Numbered from the stretch's first letter, positions 52,056-61,518 are shown. The stretch: 64,000 bases of DNA from UBA8752 sp036159995 (GCA_036159995.1 JAYYEI010000049.1:175038-239037), one strand, 5' to 3'. Made by a program: numbers and translations. The notes: generated by a model not told the origin, from the letters alone.

Positions 52056-53867
52056 ATGCTTCGCCATGCGCTGTGCTCCTTCCTCCTGTGCTGTGGGGTG
52101 GCCCTGTCTGCGGCCGATGTCACCGTGGAAGGATGGCTGGCCAAGGCGGACTCCCTTCGCACCATCGGCTTGGATGCGGCGTCGCTGGACCTCCTGAAGT
52201 CGGCCCAGCACGAGTTCGAAGCGAACGGCGACCCCTGTTCCTCCGCCCTGCTGGCCGAGCGCCGAGCGCGGATCCACCTCGATTGGAAGAATCCGCTCCA
52301 TGCGGATGTGGCCCTCACTGAAGCCATCCGGTTCTCCGAACAGTGTCCCGGGCTCGCCGAGCAGCGGGTCGGGTGGCGGCTGTCGCTCGCTGAGGCCAGC
52401 CTCGAGCAGGGCAAGCGGAAGGAGGCGCGGACCCTCCTCCTCGGTCTGGCGCGGATGACATCCGAGGAGGGGGTGTCGCCAGAACGCAAGGCGCTGGCCG
52501 TGTCGGCCATGGAGCAGTTGGCGGCGATGTCCTTTGAGGAAGGAGCCTATGAGGAGGCCGAAGCGGACCACCTCGCCCGGGCCTCCGTGCTCCTCGAGCT
52601 CGACCGGCGCGAGGCGGCGGCCATCGCCCTTGGATGGGCGGCCGTCTGTCATTCTCTCAAGCATCCGGAGGTGGCCCCGGACTACTGGAGCGGATTCGAG
52701 GACAATCCGGCCTGGCGGGCCATCCCGGTGGAGCGCAAGGTGGTCCATGGCACTGAGTGGGGACGCCTGTTGTTGGAGGGCCGGGCCATGGCCACATTCG
52801 ATGCCATGGGACAATGGCCCTGGGCGAAAGCCGTGGAGGCGGGGACCGACGTGGTGCCTCCGGAGTGGACGGCCCGATGGGGGCTGTTGCAGGCTCGGCG
52901 TTGGAAATCCCGACCGACCCAGGCGCTCGCGGCCTCGCTTCATGCAGAACTGGCGGCCCGAGAGATTGAAGACGCCGCCCTGCGGGAGCCCCTGCTCGTG
53001 GAGGCGTTGCGCACGCGGTCCGGCCTGCTCGCCACCACGGGCGCGCACGGCCCAGCCTATCTGGCCCTCGTCGAGGCTGACAGCCTATCGCGGGCGATGC
53101 TGCGCGCCGAGCGGGCCCGGTCGGGCCTGTTTGAGAGCGAGCCCTGGCTGGCCGCCATCGGCGATGCGCGGACCGCGATGGAGGCCAGACGCGCTGAGCA
53201 ATGGCAGTGGGCGGCCATCGGCGCGGGCATCCTGTGTCTCTGCCTGATGTTGTGGCTGTGGCAGACTCGAGGTCGGGCGGGCAAGGCGCACAAGCGGCTT
53301 CGGCGCCTCCAGCAGCAATGGCTGCCTGGAAAGCAGCACCAAATCGACGCCCTCGCCACCAGCGGAAGCCGCATTGCGGAGTTGGCCGGAGGCCTCGCCC
53401 TGCCGGCCGAGATGCAGCGGGAATTGGCCGATTTCGGTCGCCTTTCCGCCCTGTGCTCCCGGGAAATGCAGCACGAGCCCATCGACCTCGCCACTTTATG
53501 CGCGGAAATGGCCGACCGCCGGGGACAGGCGGGCCATCTCGACTGGTCGGCCCGGGAGGACGTGCCCTTCCGAGGGGACCGGGAGCATCTGCGGGACTTC
53601 CTTCAGGTGCTGCTCGACGGGGTCGGGCAAGGCCCTTGCCGCATGGCCGTCGTGAGCGGGCCGGGCGGCCTCGACATCCAACTGGACGAGTTCACCGAGA
53701 AGGGATGGTGGCGGCAGGCGATGAGCCTGTTTGCGGGAGACACGAAGGCCTCCCACTGGTCCATGGTCCGCATGCGGTGTGACCGGCTGGGCGGGCAGCT
53801 CAACCTCGATTGCGATGCCTCCGGCGCCCGGAAGCTGGAGGTCAGCCTCCCCGTTTATTCTGCGTAG
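52056..53867 (+). CDS. TPR and membrane protein with degenerate histidine kinase-like end
   Basis: A 603-residue protein. It has a signal peptide (ALCSFLLCCGVALSAAD), then helical repeats of the TPR type (residues about 25-370), one span near residue 390 (WAAIGAGILCLCLMLWLWQT), a coiled linker, and a C-terminal domain reminiscent of histidine kinase ATPase modules. The H-box His and the N-box are not recognisable, so kinase activity is doubtful. It resembles orphan TPR-sensor proteins of Bacteroidota, used for protein contacts. The 3' end overlaps the M28 gene by 13 bases. Confidence 0.7.
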   Translation: MLRHALCSFLLCCGVALSAADVTVEGWLAKADSLRTIGLDAASLDLLKSAQHEFEANGDPCSSALLAERRARIHLDWKNPLHADVALTEAIRFSEQCPGLAEQRVGWRLSLAEASLEQGKRKEARTLLLGLARMTSEEGVSPERKALAVSAMEQLAAMSFEEGAYEEAEADHLARASVLLELDRREAAAIALGWAAVCHSLKHPEVAPDYWSGFEDNPAWRAIPVERKVVHGTEWGRLLLEGRAMATFDAMGQWPWAKAVEAGTDVVPPEWTARWGLLQARRWKSRPTQALAASLHAELAAREIEDAALREPLLVEALRTRSGLLATTGAHGPAYLALVEADSLSRAMLRAERARSGLFESEPWLAAIGDARTAMEARRAEQWQWAAIGAGILCLCLMLWLWQTRGRAGKAHKRLRRLQQQWLPGKQHQIDALATSGSRIAELAGGLALPAEMQRELADFGRLSALCSREMQHEPIDLATLCAEMADRRGQAGHLDWSAREDVPFRGDREHLRDFLQVLLDGVGQGPCRMAVVSGPGGLDIQLDEFTEKGWWRQAMSLFAGDTKASHWSMVRMRCDRLGGQLNLDCDASGARKLEVSLPVYSA

Positions 53868-54892
53868 ACCACCTGGGTGATCACCTCACCCACCACGCCG
53901 AGCACCTCCGGGTCGATGGCGTCCAGGTTGTCCCCATGCGTGTGGTGCTGAGGGAAATACCCCATCATGCGGGTGTCCAGATGGTAATGGACGATGTTGG
54001 CCGAGGGAATGCCGGCCAGCTGGCTCACGAACAAGTTGTCGTCGATGGTCTGCGGGGTGACGCGGTTGCGGAAGAGGTTTCCGTGGCCCATCCGGCGGGC
54101 GGTGCTCCAGACCTTGTCGACCACATTGGGCGCCAGGGCCATGGAGGTGCCTTCCCGATGGAACACGGCACCCTTGGCCCCGACCATGTCCAGCAGGATG
54201 CCATAGCGTGCGCGGTAGCCGGGCACGTGGGGCTTGCGGGCCCAATACTGGGAGCCGAGGCACCAGTCCGTGTAGTCCTGGTCCCGGTTGGGCAGCCATT
54301 CGGGCTCTCCGTAGTCTTCGGCATCGAAGAAGGCGATGTCGACGCCCACATTCGGCAGGCTGTCACCCAGCAAACGGGCGAGTTCGAGCAGGACCCCGAC
54401 CCCGGAGGCGCCGTCGTTGGCTCCGTCGATGGGCTGGTCGGTCCGGACCGAATCCTTGTCGGCGAAGGGACGGGTGTCCCAATGGGCATAGAGCAACACC
54501 CGGCGGCGCACCTCGGGCCGGAAGGCTCCGAAGATGTTGCGGATGTCGAGGGCGGTCCCGTCATAGGCGGTGACCCGTCCGGTCTGGACCGTCACGTCCG
54601 CTCCGTAGCCCTCCAGGGTGGCAACGAGCCAGTCTGCACAGGCCCGGTGCCCATCCGTATTGGGCACTCGGGGCCCAAAGGCCACTTGCTTGGCCACGTG
54701 GGCGTAGGCACTGTCCCCGGAAAAGGCCGGAGTCTGGACGAGGGGCCGCGCAGCGGGTGCCGGTGGGGGCGGAGGCGTGCGTTTGGGTTCGGCCTCACCG
54801 CAACCGGCGAGGAGCACGAGCCCCAATCCTACCGCGAGGAACCTCCGAAGGGAGCGTTCAATCAAACGTCCAGCTCGTTCCATCCTTTCCAT
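53855..54892 (-). CDS. M28-family zinc peptidase lipoprotein, glutaminyl cyclase-like
   Basis: A 345-residue lipoprotein (lipobox LVLLAGC near residue 29) with an M28 fold. Metal ligands appear in order: YAHWDTRPFAD (His), GANDGASGVGVLLELAR (Asp), FFDAEDYGEPEW (Glu), and HHTHGDNLDAI (His). The arrangement resembles bacterial glutaminyl-peptide cyclotransferases, which act on N-terminal Gln of exported proteins. The start is uncertain: ATG at 54892 or 54883, both overlapping cysS by about 25-35 bases. The 3' end is antisense to the TPR gene by 13 bases. Confidence 0.82.
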   Translation of the reverse strand: MERMERAGRLIERSLRRFLAVGLGLVLLAGCGEAEPKRTPPPPPAPAARPLVQTPAFSGDSAYAHVAKQVAFGPRVPNTDGHRACADWLVATLEGYGADVTVQTGRVTAYDGTALDIRNIFGAFRPEVRRRVLLYAHWDTRPFADKDSVRTDQPIDGANDGASGVGVLLELARLLGDSLPNVGVDIAFFDAEDYGEPEWLPNRDQDYTDWCLGSQYWARKPHVPGYRARYGILLDMVGAKGAVFHREGTSMALAPNVVDKVWSTARRMGHGNLFRNRVTPQTIDDNLFVSQLAGIPSANIVHYHLDTRMMGYFPQHHTHGDNLDAIDPEVLGVVGEVITQVVYAE

Positions 54893-56384
54893 CCTTGATC
54901 TGGACCCCCATGCCGGCCAGCCGGTCGCGAATGAGGTCGGCGGTGGCCCAGTCCTTGTTGGCCTTGGCCTCCGCACGCAGGTCGCACAGCACGCCCATCA
55001 ATCCGTCGGTGCGGTCGTCGTCTCCCCCTGCGGAGGTTTCCTGTTCGAGGCCGAGAATGTCCCGGCCAAAGACATCGAAGAGGGAGCGCAACGCCTCCAC
55101 GCCTTGAGCCGACAGGGCCATCCTTCCGGAGGCCACAGAGTTGACCACCTTCACGGCGTCATAGAGGACTGCAATGAGGATGGGCGTGTTGAAGTCGTCG
55201 TTCATTGCCGCGTAGGCCCGGTCGCGCAGGGCGTCGAGGTCGGGCGCGGATTCAAGGCCATCGGCCTCTGCAATGGGAGTGAGTTCGGCGAGGAGTCCCC
55301 ACGCGCTCATGAGCCGCTCAAGCCCCTTCTCCGCCGCCTGGAGGGCCGGATTGGAGAAGTCAAGCGTGCCGGCATAATGGCCCTGCAACATGAAGAAGCG
55401 CACGGTCATCGGAGAGTACCCCTTCTCGAGGAGTTTGTGGTTGCCGGTGATGAGTTCGTCTGGGGTGAAGCCGTTGCCCTCGGACTTGGACATCTTCCGC
55501 CCGTTGACCGTCAGCATGTTGCCGTGGATCCAGTACCGAACAGGGTTCTTTTCTCCATGGGCACCCACGTTCTGGGCAATCTCGCACTCGTGGTGCGGGA
55601 ACTTGAGGTCCATGCCGCCGCCATGGATGTCGAAAGTGCGGCCGAGATATTTCGTGCTCATGACCGAGCACTCGAGGTGCCAACCGGGGAAGCCGATGCC
55701 CCAAGGCGATGGCCAGCGCATCAGGTGGCTGTCGTCCGCCTTCTTCCAGAGGGCGAAGTCCAGCGGGTCCTGCTTTTCGTCCTGGCCGTCCAGGGCGCGC
55801 GTCTGGTTCTGCAGCTCGTCGATCTTGCGGCCGCTCAAGGCCCCGTAGTCGTGGGACTCGGCAAACTTTCGGACGTTGAAGTAGACGCTGCCGTTGGCCT
55901 CGTAGGCGAATCCGTTGGCGATGATCTCTTCGATCATGCCGATCTGCTCGACGATGTGTCCAGTGGCGGTCGGTTCGATGGACGGGGGCAGGATGTTGAA
56001 CACCCGCATCACATCGTGGAAGTCATTCGTGTACCGCTGGACCACTTCCATGGGCTCGAGGTTCTCGAGCCGGGCCTTCTTGCCAATCTTGTCTTCCCCG
56101 TCGTCGGAGTCGCCCGTCAGGTGGCCGACATCGGTGATGTTCCGGACATAACGCACCTTGTATCCGAGGTGGACGAGATACCGGAAGACCACGTCGAAGG
56201 TGAGGAAGGTCCGCACGTTGCCGAGATGGACATTGCTGTACACGGTCGGACCACAGACGTACATGCCCACATAGGGGGAGTTGAGGGGAACAAAGCGTTC
56301 CTTCTTCCGGCTGAGCGAATTGCCGATGTGGAGGTCCGTGGCAAAGGGACTGACGACGGCTTCGGTGGGATTCTGGGCGTCCAT
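54858..56384 (-). CDS. cysS: Cysteinyl-tRNA synthetase
   Basis: A 508-residue class I synthetase. It has the zinc/Cys site at VGMYVCGPTVYSNVHLGNVR (HLGN as HIGH), GFPGWHLECSVMS (ligands), HGGGMDLKFPHHECEIAQ and the KMSKS loop GRKMSKSEGNG. The C-terminal helical and anticodon parts are complete. The ATG at 56384 is set by the N-terminus (MDAQNPTEAVV). Its 3' end overlaps the M28 gene start, suggesting cotranscription. It is separated from the upstream MORN-like gene by a terminator. Confidence 0.96.
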   Translation of the reverse strand: MDAQNPTEAVVSPFATDLHIGNSLSRKKERFVPLNSPYVGMYVCGPTVYSNVHLGNVRTFLTFDVVFRYLVHLGYKVRYVRNITDVGHLTGDSDDGEDKIGKKARLENLEPMEVVQRYTNDFHDVMRVFNILPPSIEPTATGHIVEQIGMIEEIIANGFAYEANGSVYFNVRKFAESHDYGALSGRKIDELQNQTRALDGQDEKQDPLDFALWKKADDSHLMRWPSPWGIGFPGWHLECSVMSTKYLGRTFDIHGGGMDLKFPHHECEIAQNVGAHGEKNPVRYWIHGNMLTVNGRKMSKSEGNGFTPDELITGNHKLLEKGYSPMTVRFFMLQGHYAGTLDFSNPALQAAEKGLERLMSAWGLLAELTPIAEADGLESAPDLDALRDRAYAAMNDDFNTPILIAVLYDAVKVVNSVASGRMALSAQGVEALRSLFDVFGRDILGLEQETSAGGDDDRTDGLMGVLCDLRAEAKANKDWATADLIRDRLAGMGVQIKDGKDGTSWTFD

Positions 56385-56422
56385 GTCGGGGCGGTTTCGG
56401 AAGGCGGGTCGCCCTCGGGGGG

Positions 56423-56430
56423 CAAATATC
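56423..56430 (-). promoter_or_regulatory. -7-like box GATATTTG for cysS
   Basis: One mismatch from TAnnTTTG, 38 bases before the cysS start, just after the upstream terminator. Confidence 0.4.
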
Positions 56431-56438
56431 GGAAAGCA

Positions 56439-56471
56439 AAGACCGGCCCGCACACATGGCGGACCGGTCTT
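56439..56471 (-). terminator. Intrinsic terminator between MORN-like gene and cysS
   Basis: A 13-bp stem AAGACCGGTCCGC/GCGGGCCGGTCTT (minus strand, one mismatch or wobble) with a 7-base loop. The T run is short. Confidence 0.65.
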
Positions 56472-56529
56472 CTTGGTCAAGCGGGGCCGGACGTACCGGC
56501 CCAATCGGCATCAAGCAGGATGTCGTGAA

Positions 56530-57114
56530 TCAGTGGGAACGTTGGACGATGTGTCCGGTGCTGTAGGTCGTTCGGCTCAGAACCCGCCCTTCGCGGTCGA
56601 GCCGGATGAGGTCGCCGCTCTCCTGGCCGTCGACCAGTTCGACGAGCATTTCGAGCTGTCCGTTGTCGTGGAAGTAGCGTTGCTGGCCCTGACCGACCCC
56701 GTTGGCATCGAAGGCCAGGATCTGTTGAACGGAGCCATTGGGCCAATAACGGCGCAGAGAACCGACGTTCATGCTGTATTCCCAGCGGCCTTCCTCATAG
56801 AGGTTGCCGTCGGTGTCGTACAATCGGTAGTCTCCGAAGGGTTGGTCGGAAGCATAATGAATCTCGGACCGCAGGGCGCCATTGGCATGGAACCGCGTCC
56901 ACAGTCCGTTCCGTTCTCCATCCACCAAATCGCCCTCTTCATAGATGGCGTCGGCGGGAAAGGACTCGACACCGGAGTCCTTGCCGAGGATGACCACATG
57001 GGCCGTTCCCTCAGCGTGGGTCGGATCGTCCCCGCCGGTCAGGGAGGGGGAAGCCGTGGAAAGTGCACTGCCGGAGAGGAGCAGAAGCCCGAGGAGGATG
57101 CGCGTGCTGTTCAT
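56530..57114 (-). CDS. MORN-type repeat protein, exported
   Basis: A 194-residue protein with a signal peptide (ILLGLLLLSGSALSTASP) and several YwqK/MORN-like repeats, such as GLWTRFHANGALRSEIHY, GDYRLYDTDGNLYEEGRWEYS and QQRYFHDNGQLEMLVELVDG. This repeat family is common in Bacteroidota; some members are called antitoxins, but nothing here supports that. It likely binds other proteins at the envelope. A second start, ATG at 57126, is possible. Confidence 0.78.
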   Translation of the reverse strand: MNSTRILLGLLLLSGSALSTASPSLTGGDDPTHAEGTAHVVILGKDSGVESFPADAIYEEGDLVDGERNGLWTRFHANGALRSEIHYASDQPFGDYRLYDTDGNLYEEGRWEYSMNVGSLRRYWPNGSVQQILAFDANGVGQGQQRYFHDNGQLEMLVELVDGQESGDLIRLDREGRVLSRTTYSTGHIVQRSH

Positions 57115-57184
57115 GGGAGCGAGCATTGTGGCCCCCGTTACGCACTGCGGTGGACAAAGGTTTCACTCCCCGCCTGGAAAGACG

Positions 57185-58147
57185 TTAGAGCCCGGGTTCG
57201 GCCGCGAGGGCCGGGGACTTGGCCGCGACCATCCGGGCCACGAGCTCCGGCAAGGCGACCGTCGGCGACCAGCCCCAGTCCTCGCGGGCTGCGGTGTCGT
57301 CGAGACGGTCCGGCCAACCGTCGGCGATGGCCTGTCGGAAATCCGGCTGGAATTCCGCCCGGAAGCCCGGAACATGCCGACGGATTTCCGCGAAGAGGGT
57401 GGCGGGGTCGAAGGACATCGCCTGGATGTTGTAGGCTTCCTCGTTGCGGATGCGGTCGGCCTCCACTGAGGTGATCTGTAGCATGGCCCCGATGGCATCC
57501 TGCATGTGCATCATGGGCAGCATGGTGTCCTCCCGGAGGAAGCAGGCGTAGGATTCGGCGCCATGCAGGTGGTCGAACACCTCGACGGCGTAGTCGGTGG
57601 TGCCCCCTCCCGGCGGGCAGAGCTCCCCGATGAGCCCGGGATAGCGGACAGACCGGGTGTCCACACCGTGGTGCTTGCGGAACCAGGCACACCATTGTTC
57701 GCCGGCCTGCTTGCTGATGCCGTAGACGGTCTCGGGCAGTCGGTGCCCGTTCTGCTCGGCCACGGGCCCGTTGTCGGGCCCGAAGACCGCAATCGAGCTC
57801 GGCCAGAAGACCTGCGCGATGTCCCGGTGTTCGGCCGCAACCTCAAGGACATTGAGCAGCCCCCTCATGTTGAGGTCCCACGCCCACTGCGGCTCCTTTT
57901 CCCCCCGCGCACTCAAGGCCGCGGCGAGGTGATGGACATGGGTGGCCCCTTGCCGTTTGAGTTCGACAGCCACCACGTCGCGGTCGCGCACATCGAGGCA
58001 GACGAAGGGCAGATCGCGCAGGGCGTCGAGCGTGGGGTGCTTGATGTCGGCGAGCACGACGCGCTCGCCGGATCGATGAAGCTCAAGGGCGAATTCCGTA
58101 CCGAGTTGACCGGAAGCGCCGATGATGAAATGCACATCGCGGGGCAT
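57185..58147 (-). CDS. L-threonine 3-dehydrogenase, SDR (GalE-like) type
   Basis: A 320-residue extended SDR. The nucleotide motif is FIIGASGQLGTE near residue 7, and the catalytic WPSSIAVFGPD and YGISKQAGEQW (YxxxK) follow. FWPSSIAVFGP with later RYPGLIGE and DAIGAMLQI matches GalE-type threonine dehydrogenases known from Flavobacteria. It would oxidise threonine to 2-amino-3-oxobutyrate with NAD. It is divergent from queA with 36 bp between starts. A box CATCTTTG ends four bases before its ATG. Confidence 0.87.
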   Translation of the reverse strand: MPRDVHFIIGASGQLGTEFALELHRSGERVVLADIKHPTLDALRDLPFVCLDVRDRDVVAVELKRQGATHVHHLAAALSARGEKEPQWAWDLNMRGLLNVLEVAAEHRDIAQVFWPSSIAVFGPDNGPVAEQNGHRLPETVYGISKQAGEQWCAWFRKHHGVDTRSVRYPGLIGELCPPGGGTTDYAVEVFDHLHGAESYACFLREDTMLPMMHMQDAIGAMLQITSVEADRIRNEEAYNIQAMSFDPATLFAEIRRHVPGFRAEFQPDFRQAIADGWPDRLDDTAAREDWGWSPTVALPELVARMVAAKSPALAAEPGL

Positions 58148-58151
58148 GGGG

Positions 58152-58159
58152 CAAAGATG
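58152..58159 (-). promoter_or_regulatory. -7-like box CATCTTTG for threonine dehydrogenase
   Basis: One mismatch from TAnnTTTG; ends four bases before the ATG at 58147. Confidence 0.45.
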
Positions 58160-58168
58160 AGGGGGATG

Positions 58169-58176
58169 TAGCTTGC
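58169..58176 (+). promoter_or_regulatory. -7 box TAGCTTGC for queA
   Basis: Ends seven bases before the ATG at 58184; shares a 36-bp gap with the divergent box at 58152-58159. Confidence 0.55.
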
Positions 58177-58183
58177 CCGCACC

Positions 58184-59350
58184 ATGCAGGATGCCCTCCA
58201 ACCCTTCGATTATGAACTGCCCGAGGCCTGCATCGCCAAGCATCCCCCTGCCCGCCGGGAGGACGCCCGCTTGCTGCACGTCGCCCCATCGGGGGCCTTG
58301 GCGGATCGGGGCGTGACCGATCTCATTTCCCTCCTCCCGCCGGGTTCCGGGGTGTGGGTCAACGAGACCAAGGTGCTCCACGCCCGGATGATGGCCCGCA
58401 AGCCGACGGGTGGGGTCCTCGAGCTCCTGTTGCTCGAGCCGCGGGACGTGCCTGTGGAAAAAGCACTGGTTTCCCCCTCCCCGGTCGTGTGGAATGCGAT
58501 GGTGGGTGGAGCCAAGAAATGGAAGTCCGGACCCCTCGAAGTGCCGGACAGCGGTGTGGGCCTTCAGGTCGAGCGGGAAGGGGAGGCCCTCCGGTTCAGC
58601 TGGCAGGGTGAGGTCCGGTTCGGCGACATCCTCGACCGGCTCGGCCGCATTCCCCTGCCGCCCTACATGCGTCGGGAAGCCGAGGCCGCCGATGCGGACC
58701 GTTATCAGACCGTATTCGCCCGCCTTCCCGGAAGCGTCGCAGCCCCGACGGCCGGGCTGCATCTGACGCCCGGTCTGATCGCCTCGATGGAGGCGCGGGG
58801 AATCCACTTCGGCAAGGTGACCCTGCACGTCGGTGTTGGCACCTTCAAGCCGCTGTCGGGCGCCGTGGAAGGGCACGTGATGCACGGTGAGCGGTGTCTC
58901 ATTTCGCATGCTTCGCTCCGCCGGTTGTCCGCCATCGAGGACTTGACCGTGGTCGGCACCACCTCTCTGCGGACGCTCGAAAGTGCGTTCTGGCTCGCCA
59001 GCCGATGGAAGGCCGGTGGTCCCGGACCGGAGGCGGATGTCGCGCAGTGGATCCACCGGGACGTGGAGCCGGGCTTCTCGGATTTCCGGGAGGCTGCAGG
59101 GTGGCTGGCCAACCGCGTGGAAGCGGCCGGGGAACTCGAGTTCGTGACCCACTTGATGGTGGTGCCGGGCTACCGCGTGCGGTCGGCCCGTCGGCTGCTC
59201 ACCAATTTCCACATGCCCAACAGCACGCTCCTCTGCATCGTCGAGGCGATGATTGGTCTGGGGTGGCGCGGGGCCTATGCCCATGCCGTGGAGCAGGGCT
59301 ACCGGTTCCTCAGTTACGGAGACGCCTGCCTCCTGGAGCGGTCCGAGTGA
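58184..59350 (+). CDS. queA: tRNA preQ1(34) S-adenosylmethionine ribosyltransferase-isomerase
   Basis: QueA moves the ribosyl part of SAM to preQ1 in tRNA, making epoxyqueuosine. The 388-residue protein has FDYELPEACIAKHPPARRED near its start, VWVNETKVLHARM, GRIPLPPYMRREAEAADADRYQ, and VAAPTAGLHLTP and HVGVGTFKPL. The C-terminal NFHMPNSTLLCIVEAMIG is complete. It is divergent from the threonine dehydrogenase gene. Confidence 0.95.
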   Translation: MQDALQPFDYELPEACIAKHPPARREDARLLHVAPSGALADRGVTDLISLLPPGSGVWVNETKVLHARMMARKPTGGVLELLLLEPRDVPVEKALVSPSPVVWNAMVGGAKKWKSGPLEVPDSGVGLQVEREGEALRFSWQGEVRFGDILDRLGRIPLPPYMRREAEAADADRYQTVFARLPGSVAAPTAGLHLTPGLIASMEARGIHFGKVTLHVGVGTFKPLSGAVEGHVMHGERCLISHASLRRLSAIEDLTVVGTTSLRTLESAFWLASRWKAGGPGPEADVAQWIHRDVEPGFSDFREAAGWLANRVEAAGELEFVTHLMVVPGYRVRSARRLLTNFHMPNSTLLCIVEAMIGLGWRGAYAHAVEQGYRFLSYGDACLLERSE

Positions 59351-59393
59351 CCACCACAGGCAGACAGGCGTCTGTCCGTCGGGAACGCTGGAA

Positions 59394-61493
59394 TCAGCTG
59401 CCCTGGCGCAGGTCCTCGACCTCGGCCTTCTCCTGGATGGCGGAGGACAGGCGGACCGGGGCGCCGCTGCTGAGCGGCAGGTTGCGGAAGTAGGTGCGGT
59501 CGTTCAGGCCGGCCACCTCCGTAGTGAAGGTGCCCATGGCTTCCACGGGGTTCCGGGTGACCGGGGCGATGACCCAGACTCCGTTGGCCCCCTGGATGGG
59601 CTCGCTGATGACGTCGAGCGGCAGGGCGAAGGCGGCACCGATCACATCGGGCTCCGGGGCACTGCCCGCACCGCTGATGCTCGGGAACTTCAGGCTGACG
59701 CCCGTGGCCGTGCTGACCTTGTCGCCGGCCTTCTCGGCCACGTCCTCAAGGGAGCTGCCGACCATGATGTCCATGTATATCTCGGCCTTCTTGTCCTTGA
59801 TGGCACCGGCGCGCATCTGGGCCTCCACGTTTTCGAGCGGCGGGACGCCGGCCTCCTTGATGCGAACCAAGGTGGCGATGATGTAGTCGCCGTCGATGCG
59901 GAAGGGGTTGGACACATCGCCGGCTTCGGCACCGTAGGCCCAACCGACCACCTCGCCGGCGTTCGTCAGACCCGTGATGGCCTCGGAGCCGGACTGCAGG
60001 TCGCGGGCGGTCACCACGGCGTATCCCATGGTGTCGGCCGCGTTGCGGAAGTCCTCGGTGTTGCTGTTGTCGATGGCGAAGTTGAGGGCCTGCTGCTCGG
60101 CGGCTTCGGCTGTCTTGTCAGAGATGCCGACGGAGCGCTCGACGCGGCTGACGGTGATGGCATCGGCGGTCCACTGCTGGTCGAGCACCTCGATGAGGTG
60201 CAGACCGTAGTTGGTCTTGGCCGTGCCGATGGTGCCGACCCGGTTGTCGAAGCAGAAGTCCTCGAACGGCTTTACCATGCGGCCGCGCTGGAACTCGTAT
60301 TCGCCGCCGGTGGCCTTGGAGCCGGGGTCCTCGCTGTGCTTGTTGACAAGGTCAGCGAACTCATCCCCGGCACGCAGGCGGCGCTTGAGCGAGTCGGCAC
60401 GGGCCTCGAGGGTGGCGAGTTGGGCTGCGTCGTTGATGTCGTCGGTCTTAAGGAGGATGTGGCGGCACTTGACGGTGCTGTCGGCCACGGCCTCCTTGGA
60501 CAGGACCTTGTCGAGGCGGATGGACTCGCCTTCGAAGTACGGTCCGACCACGTCACCGACAGAAGCGGCTTCGAGCTCGGCCGCCTTGGATTCGGTCTTC
60601 ATGGCCGCCGCCTTCAATTGGACTTCCGTCGCATCTCCGGCGAGGCCGTTGGCGGACAGGAAGGCCGCATCATCCTCGGCGGCTTGCCAGTCGGCGCTCC
60701 ACTGCTCGAATTGGGTCTCGACGGTCTTGCGGTCGTCGAAGCTCGCGGCGATTGGAATGCGGATGTACTCGAGGTCGCGGCCGGCGCGCTGGGCGTACTG
60801 GGCCTCGTCCTTGTGGGCGTTGTAGTAATTCCGGACGTCGCGGTCGGTCACTTCGACCTCGTCATCGGAGACCGAGGTGTAGCGCTTGAGGACGTAGCGG
60901 AAATCCACCTTTTCCTCGGCGCGCAGGAACTCGCGCTTGCCTTCCAGCGTGTTGGCGGCGAGGCCGGCCTTGACCAGGCCATCGAACTTCTCCCGCATGC
61001 GCTTCAAGCTGATGATGTCGGCGTACCCGTTGTAGTTGGCCCGGCCATTGGGGTCGCTGTACATCTGGCTGAACGTCTGGCGCCAGTTCTCCTTCTGCTC
61101 CTCGGTCACCTGCCCTCCGTAGAAGGTGCGGGAGACCCACGGGGACACAAAATCTCCGTAACGGATGTCGTCGAACTCCTCCTTGGTCAGCTCGAGGCCG
61201 AGATCGCTGAACTCGTCGCTGTACAGGCGCTCGGCGACGATATCGCCCCAGACCTCATTCTGGGCGGACCGGTTGTCGGTGTAATTGAACAGACCGGTGC
61301 GCTGCTGGACCTTGGTCCGGTACTCGAGGAAAGAGATCTCCTCCCCGTTGACCACGCCGGCGGATTGGTTCCCGGCGTTGTTGCCCATCAGGGCGATCAC
61401 GGCGTCATACGGAATGAGGAAGCTCAACATGCCCAACCCGATGAGGGTGAGGAGGAGCGTTTGGCGGTTGCGGATGCTTTCGATCATGCCCAT
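59394..61493 (-). CDS. Membrane-anchored peptidyl-prolyl isomerase, PpiD/SurA type
   Basis: A 699-residue chaperone of the periplasm. One N-terminal span (QTLLLTLIGLGMLSFLIP) anchors it. A SurA_N-like helical domain comes next (VVNGEEISFLEYRTKVQQRT), then one clear parvulin rotamase domain around residues 345-445 (VKCRHILLKTDDINDAAQLA to YGLHLIEVLDQQW), and a second helical or rotamase-like part. It resembles Bacteroidota PpiD proteins. It follows the CNNM gene, a conserved order. Promoter box TATCTTCG lies 25 bases upstream. Confidence 0.9.
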   Translation of the reverse strand: MGMIESIRNRQTLLLTLIGLGMLSFLIPYDAVIALMGNNAGNQSAGVVNGEEISFLEYRTKVQQRTGLFNYTDNRSAQNEVWGDIVAERLYSDEFSDLGLELTKEEFDDIRYGDFVSPWVSRTFYGGQVTEEQKENWRQTFSQMYSDPNGRANYNGYADIISLKRMREKFDGLVKAGLAANTLEGKREFLRAEEKVDFRYVLKRYTSVSDDEVEVTDRDVRNYYNAHKDEAQYAQRAGRDLEYIRIPIAASFDDRKTVETQFEQWSADWQAAEDDAAFLSANGLAGDATEVQLKAAAMKTESKAAELEAASVGDVVGPYFEGESIRLDKVLSKEAVADSTVKCRHILLKTDDINDAAQLATLEARADSLKRRLRAGDEFADLVNKHSEDPGSKATGGEYEFQRGRMVKPFEDFCFDNRVGTIGTAKTNYGLHLIEVLDQQWTADAITVSRVERSVGISDKTAEAAEQQALNFAIDNSNTEDFRNAADTMGYAVVTARDLQSGSEAITGLTNAGEVVGWAYGAEAGDVSNPFRIDGDYIIATLVRIKEAGVPPLENVEAQMRAGAIKDKKAEIYMDIMVGSSLEDVAEKAGDKVSTATGVSLKFPSISGAGSAPEPDVIGAAFALPLDVISEPIQGANGVWVIAPVTRNPVEAMGTFTTEVAGLNDRTYFRNLPLSSGAPVRLSSAIQEKAEVEDLRQGS

Positions 61494-61518
61494 GGTGGCA
61501 GGATTTTTCAATGGTTCG

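Noticed and set aside
56530..57114. MORN-like protein as part of a toxin-antitoxin pair
   Set aside because: It has a signal peptide and no toxin-like neighbour; the repeat family name alone is not evidence.
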